DNA of 64,000 bases, taken from the NCBI GenBank assembly GCA_946481315.1, contig CAMLMH010000010.1, forward strand, positions 50,535 to 114,534, given 5' to 3'. The first letter of the stretch is position 1. Every line of letters begins with the position of its first letter. A program made the position numbers and the translations under genes. The stretch comes from an uncultured Bacteriovorax sp. (GTDB taxonomy: Bacteria; Bdellovibrionota; Bacteriovoracia; Bacteriovoracales; Bacteriovoracaceae). Shown in pieces: positions 60,886 to 64,000 of the stretch. Under the pieces are notes generated by a model that was not told the origin of the DNA, ran no database searches, and saw only the letters and a program-made list of their open reading frames with translations.

Positions 60886-61600
60886 ATGCTTCCCTCACGC
60901 TTCTGAAAGTTTTGCGATGAATAGGCGTTATCCCCAACTCAAGAATGGCCTCGCGATGTCTGGGTGTCGGATAGCCTGCATTTTCCGCCCAGCCATACCC
61001 TGGATAAAGTGAATCGTATTCTTTCATCAGATTATCGCGATATTCTTTGGCGGCAATTGAGGCCATCGCGATCAACATTGATTTTGAATCACCTTCAATA
61101 ATTGTTTCGAGATCAATATCATTATAGTTCGCTTTAAATTTGCGGTTCCCATCAATGAGTACAGTTCCCGTCATATCCAATGAACAGCTTCCTTCCATCG
61201 CTTCTTTCATCGCTTTTAGCGATGCTTGCAAAATATTGATCTGATCAATCTCTTCTGCGTGAATTTCCTTGATAAGAATTTTAAACGTAATATTTTCTGA
61301 GTAAGCGTGAGAGTAAATTTGATTAATTTTGAGTTTTTCTCCGCCCTGGAACCAGTGGAGTTTTTTTAAGATGATTTCACGCTCTTCTGAGGTGAGTTTT
61401 TTGGAATCGGTCACTCCGAGTTTTTTCCATTCCCGAAGCAGCTTCATAATTTCTTTACGGTCGTAATGCCTGACTTCCAGCGAGGCACATGCGGCCACAA
61501 CCGGACCGGCCAAAGGACCACGCCCCACTTCATCACATCCGGCAATGAAGAATGTTTTGGCAGCAGCGGATTTTGTTTGGAAATAATTTATATCTACCAC
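60824..61600 (-). CDS. rnhB: ribonuclease HII
   Basis: Removes single ribonucleotides from DNA and RNA from hybrids; 258 residues, longer than the usual 200 because of an inserted stretch near 45-90. The acidic GCDEVGRGPLAGPV is at about 20, with the later IIEGDSKSMLIAMASIAAKEYRD and Tyr-Pro-Gly-Tyr-rich YPGYGW. Its last part overlaps the YraN-like gene. A terminator lies between rplS and this gene. Confidence 0.95.
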   Translation of the reverse strand: MVDINYFQTKSAAAKTFFIAGCDEVGRGPLAGPVVAACASLEVRHYDRKEIMKLLREWKKLGVTDSKKLTSEEREIILKKLHWFQGGEKLKINQIYSHAYSENITFKILIKEIHAEEIDQINILQASLKAMKEAMEGSCSLDMTGTVLIDGNRKFKANYNDIDLETIIEGDSKSMLIAMASIAAKEYRDNLMKEYDSLYPGYGWAENAGYPTPRHREAILELGITPIHRKTFRSVREAYGLDLGIMGDLGIEGDEALS

Positions 61601-61610
61601 AAGGTCCTAA

Positions 61611-61638
61611 AACAAAAAGCCCCTCTAAAAAGAGGGGC
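61611..61638 (-). terminator. terminator after rplS
   Basis: GCCCCTCT pairs with AGAGGGGC around AAAA, followed on the minus strand by TTTTTGTTTT. It ends the rimM-trmD-rplS transcript before rnhB. Confidence 0.9.
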
Positions 61639-61652
61639 ATATGGGACGAAAA

Positions 61653-62021
61653 TTAGTCTTCTTTGCGATCGTAATCAATTGCGATACGAGCTGATTTACC
61701 AGATCTTTCGCGTAGGTAGTAAAGCTTAGCTTTACGTGCCTTACCTTTTTGAGTGATAACAACTTTATCAACGTTAGGTGAGTGGAATGGGAAAACTCTC
61801 TCAACTCCAATACCGTTAGAAACTTTTCTTACGCGGAAGTGACCATTGATGTCGCCTCTTTGTTTGAAGCCAATACAAACACCTTCGAAAATCTGAATAC
61901 GAGACTTCGTCCCTTCAGTGATCTTAGTGTGAACCGCGATAGTATCTCCTGGCTTAAAAGCTGGAAGATCTTTTACTTTTGGATTCGCGTGATCCGCATT
62001 TACAATGTCGATTAAGTTCAT
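61653..62021 (-). CDS. rplS: 50S ribosomal protein L19
   Basis: A 122-residue ribosomal protein: [61 protein letters not shown] and [17 protein letters not shown]. Placed, as in many bacteria, in the rimM-trmD-rplS series, here with a SPOUT methyltransferase gene in between. A structured leader precedes it. Confidence 0.98.
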   Translation of the reverse strand: MNLIDIVNADHANPKVKDLPAFKPGDTIAVHTKITEGTKSRIQIFEGVCIGFKQRGDINGHFRVRKVSNGIGVERVFPFHSPNVDKVVITQKGKARKAKLYYLRERSGKSARIAIDYDRKED

Positions 62022-62044
62022 GATGAACTCCTATTTTCTTTACG

Positions 62045-62086
62045 CTACTCCCAGAGGACCAACACCATGTTGTTCTTACCGAGTAG
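62045..62086 (-). promoter_or_regulatory. structured rplS leader (candidate L19 autoregulatory element)
   Basis: On the minus strand an outer stem CTACTC/GAGTAG (62086-62081 with 62050-62045) encloses an inner stem CAAC/GTTG with loop ATGGT (62072-62069 with 62063-62060). It fills the 77-base gap before the rplS ATG. Ribosomal-protein leaders for L19 are known in other phyla; this one is inferred by position and structure. Confidence 0.5.
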
Positions 62087-62097
62087 GACTAATTCTT

Positions 62098-62658
62098 CTA
62101 TTCACCAAACAGTCGATCCAAATAAATGGCCACTGCTGATCTCACTGACAAGTGATTATACCCGTCAGAGTTTTTTGATATTATGGGCGAAAGCTTAAAG
62201 TCAGCTTTCTCTAAAGCAATAGGATGCAATCCCCAGCCAGTCCCAAATAACAGAAAACAAGGCATATTAAGGACTTCAAGCTTTTTTGTCAACTCGGAAG
62301 TCCCTCCGTCGAAGGAATCAAAATTCGCCCCCGTTACAGCAATCAGCGGTTTTTTTCCCTCAATCTCAGTAATCTGAGCAATAGCAGTATCGATCGAATC
62401 GACAGCTCGCGCAATACTTAAAGCATCTTGCCTATCTGGATTGAAGGCATTGGCAAAGTCCTCTTTCCAGTGGCCCAAAATAGAGTCAACTAATTCCCTT
62501 TGAAGATTAAAGGGGGTCACGATGAAATATTTCTGAACCCCAAACGTTCGGCAGCTTCGGGCAATATCATGGATGTCTAGATTGGTTACAGAAGTCGTCA
62601 CCAGCTCGCCTAATTTGTTCTTAATCGGGTGATGAACAAGTCCTAAGTACAGTTTCAT
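62098..62658 (-). CDS. SPOUT-type RNA methyltransferase (PF09936-like)
   Basis: A 186-residue SAM-dependent RNA methyltransferase: YLGLVHHPIKNKLGE, VTNLDIHDIARSCRTFGVQKYFIVTP, and the C-terminal knot segment FLLFGTGWGLHPIALEKADF and YNHLSVRSAVAIYLDRL. This family is often found between trmD and rplS in several phyla. The target nucleotide is not known to me. Its start overlaps trmD by four bases (ATGA). Confidence 0.88.
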   Translation of the reverse strand: MKLYLGLVHHPIKNKLGELVTTSVTNLDIHDIARSCRTFGVQKYFIVTPFNLQRELVDSILGHWKEDFANAFNPDRQDALSIARAVDSIDTAIAQITEIEGKKPLIAVTGANFDSFDGGTSELTKKLEVLNMPCFLLFGTGWGLHPIALEKADFKLSPIISKNSDGYNHLSVRSAVAIYLDRLFGE

Positions 62659-63398
62659 TCCTTATCCTTTTTTATGAGCAAATCCGGTCTATGCAGCTTT
62701 GTGATCCTGATTGCTTCTTCTCGCTGGTATTTGGCAATGTTTGTGTGATGGCCCGACATGAGAATGTCCGGAACATCAACCCCATCAAAAACTTTTGGTC
62801 TGGTATATTGAGGATGCTCCAGTAAATTGCTCTGGAAGGATTCCTGAGTTGCACTATCTTTATTCCCTAAAACGCCGCTGAAAAACCGAAGTGCAGAATC
62901 GATAATCGCCATTGTAGGGATTTCTCCACCGGTCAAAATGTAATCGCCAATACTGATTTGCTCATTCACATAGAGGTTTAAAAAACGTTCATCAATGCCT
63001 TCATATCGTCCGCAGATAAAAACCAGGTCTTTTGCTGATTCGTTTGAAAATCTCGCTGCGAATTCTTTGCAATAGTCGTTATTCCAGGTTTTACCTCGAG
63101 GTCCAGGGAATACGACATGGAGTTTCTCTTTCCAGTCATCGCCATAATTTCCAGGTCTAACAATCCCTTCCATGAGGGCAGCTTTCAAAACATCAGCTCG
63201 CATAACCATGCCAGCTCCTCCACCATAGGGGGAATCGTCGACACCTTTATAATCTTTTGGAGTAAAGTTTCTCAGCTGTACCGTATGCACCTCAATCTTT
63301 TGCCCACGCTCCCCGCGAAGAGCAGATCCCGTGATTCCAAAATTGATGAGTGGTGAAAAGTATTCAGGAAAAAGTGTAACGATCCAAATCTTCTTCAT
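62655..63398 (-). CDS. trmD: tRNA (guanine(37)-N1)-methyltransferase
   Basis: A 247-residue SPOUT enzyme from ATG 63398: IWIVTLFPEYF, DYKGVDDSPYGGGAGMVMRADVL, IFICGRYEG-type knot (VFICGRYEGIDERF), and ISIGDYILTGGEIP, GVLGNKDSATQESF and HPQYTRP. The open frame upstream to 63446 lies in rimM. Prevents +1 frameshifting by methylating G37 in tRNA. One base follows the rimM stop. Confidence 0.97.
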   Translation of the reverse strand: MKKIWIVTLFPEYFSPLINFGITGSALRGERGQKIEVHTVQLRNFTPKDYKGVDDSPYGGGAGMVMRADVLKAALMEGIVRPGNYGDDWKEKLHVVFPGPRGKTWNNDYCKEFAARFSNESAKDLVFICGRYEGIDERFLNLYVNEQISIGDYILTGGEIPTMAIIDSALRFFSGVLGNKDSATQESFQSNLLEHPQYTRPKVFDGVDVPDILMSGHHTNIAKYQREEAIRITKLHRPDLLIKKDKE

Positions 63399-63399
63399 C

Positions 63400-63927
63400 T
63401 TATTCGACCAGGATGGGGGGAATGATTTCCAGGCGATTTTGATCAATATCTACCACAGGAACGTACTGATTTAAAAACAGCACTTCGATAATTTCCTTGT
63501 CGGTTTTGATTTTAAGAACCACTTGAGCACCGTTTTCGTAAAAGTCCATCACACGGCCGACAAGACTCTTCGTGTAGTAGTGATAGACCTCCAGCCCAAG
63601 TAAATCGTTTATGTAATATTCATCTTCCTCAGTTTCGGGAAATGATTCACGATCAACATGAATATCAAATGGAATCATCTCTTCAACAAGATTGCGGCTA
63701 TCAACTCCTTCTAGCTGTACAATCGTTTTATTTCCAAAGCTGATTTTTCTTATTTTGAACTCTTTTCCATCTTGAGGAACACAACTTCCTGCTCCTCTTG
63801 GAGTAAGAGTGATCGTTGAACCGTTATCGAGAATTGAATCTTCAGGATTGTAGAGAACGAACGAAAATTCACCTTTGATTCCATGAGGTGAAGTACAGTG
63901 GCCAATATGAACATTCGTTTTTTTCAT
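63400..63927 (-). CDS. rimM: ribosome maturation factor RimM
   Basis: A 175-residue 16S-processing factor: HIGHCTSPHGIKGEFSF at the N-terminus, and the PRC-barrel DEYYINDLLGLEVY, GRVMDFYENGAQVVLKI and EVLFLNQYVPVVDID. rpsP probably precedes it outside the window, with the terminator at 63942-63975 between. Confidence 0.94.
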   Translation of the reverse strand: MKKTNVHIGHCTSPHGIKGEFSFVLYNPEDSILDNGSTITLTPRGAGSCVPQDGKEFKIRKISFGNKTIVQLEGVDSRNLVEEMIPFDIHVDRESFPETEEDEYYINDLLGLEVYHYYTKSLVGRVMDFYENGAQVVLKIKTDKEIIEVLFLNQYVPVVDIDQNRLEIIPPILVE

Positions 63928-63941
63928 ATTTCGTTTTCAGG

Positions 63942-63975
63942 CAAAAAAAAACCCCGAACAAAGTCGGGGTTTTTA
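63942..63975. terminator. bidirectional intrinsic terminator upstream of rimM
   Basis: ACCCCGA pairs with TCGGGGT around a 6-base loop, with long A and T runs on both sides. On the minus strand it would stop a transcript entering from an upstream gene 15 bases before rimM, so rimM needs read-through or its own promoter. Confidence 0.85.
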
Positions 63976-64000
63976 AAAATAAGAGGGTGCATTGACCTTT

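Noticed and set aside
1..64000. Insertion sequences, prophage, CRISPR arrays, rRNA or tRNA genes
   Set aside because: Looked for transposase, integrase, spacer-repeat and cloverleaf patterns on both strands and saw none.

Overview
The window looks like core chromosome from a Gram-negative, predatory-type bacterium of the Bdellovibrionota, most likely the Bacteriovorax/Peredibacter side (inferred from gene content, moderate GC and many secreted proteins of no known family; no rRNA or other marker is present to prove it). Coding density is very high, there is no gene-free stretch over 300 bases, and I see no tRNA, rRNA, CRISPR array, insertion sequence, prophage or integration site.

Layout. 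1-3967 (-): five-gene lipid module (alpha/beta hydrolase, KAS III-like condensing enzyme, FabG-like SDR, second hydrolase, AMP-ligase cut by the window edge). 4168-7641: secreted esterase-like protein, exported protein, AlkB-like dioxygenase, small exported protein. 7722-11921 (+): lexA, dinB, a menE-menH fusion and a small gene, ending at a strong terminator. 11975-17434 (-): anchored exported protein, outer-membrane barrel, 2H-like protein, small histidine-kinase-like ATPase, eno, murI. 17543-20414: unknown protein, nth (-), secreted protein-glutaminase with a translationally coupled small exported protein. 20417-25485 (-): CpaF-type ATPase, cupredoxin-like protein, exported small heat-shock protein, YqfO-like protein, FKBP lipoprotein, e(P4)-type acid phosphatase, RNase HI. 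25545-26744 (+): PTPS-family protein and M14 amidase-like peptidase. 26793-34619 (-): membrane ferredoxin, then the classic rimP-nusA-infB-rbfA-truB operon behind an attenuator-like leader, a GNAT gene and a TPR/winged-helix regulator.

36109-45647 (+): thrS, a ddl-type ATP-grasp ligase, and five tightly packed genes: a 1034-residue aminotransferase/GNAT/degenerate-aminotransferase fusion, a C45 Ntn-hydrolase, a second class III aminotransferase and both subunits of a 3-oxoacid CoA-transferase. This reads as an unassigned amino-acid pathway using acyl protection. A secreted trypsin-like protease follows, and opposite it (46597-46672, minus strand) sits a compact candidate sRNA: a TATAAT box, two hairpins with CAGGAUG loops exactly as in CsrB repeats, and a terminator.

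46801-49355 (+): unknown protein, lipoprotein, [2Fe-2S] ferredoxin, DEDD exonuclease. 49356-55692 (-): folC-lptD-trpG/pabA-(trpF-like)-surE-nlpD-like operon linking envelope and folate/aromatic genes. 55820-57970: large secreted Cys-repeat protein. 57967-63927 (-): class II cAMP phosphodiesterase-like protein, rsmI, an exported protein, then yraN, rnhB, rplS (with a structured leader), SPOUT methyltransferase, trmD and rimM; a STAS-domain protein lies between on the plus strand.

The strongest candidates for undescribed biology are the CsrB-like sRNA, the aminotransferase-GNAT fusion operon, the protein-glutaminase pair, the MenE-MenH fusion behind lexA-dinB, and the rimP-operon leader.
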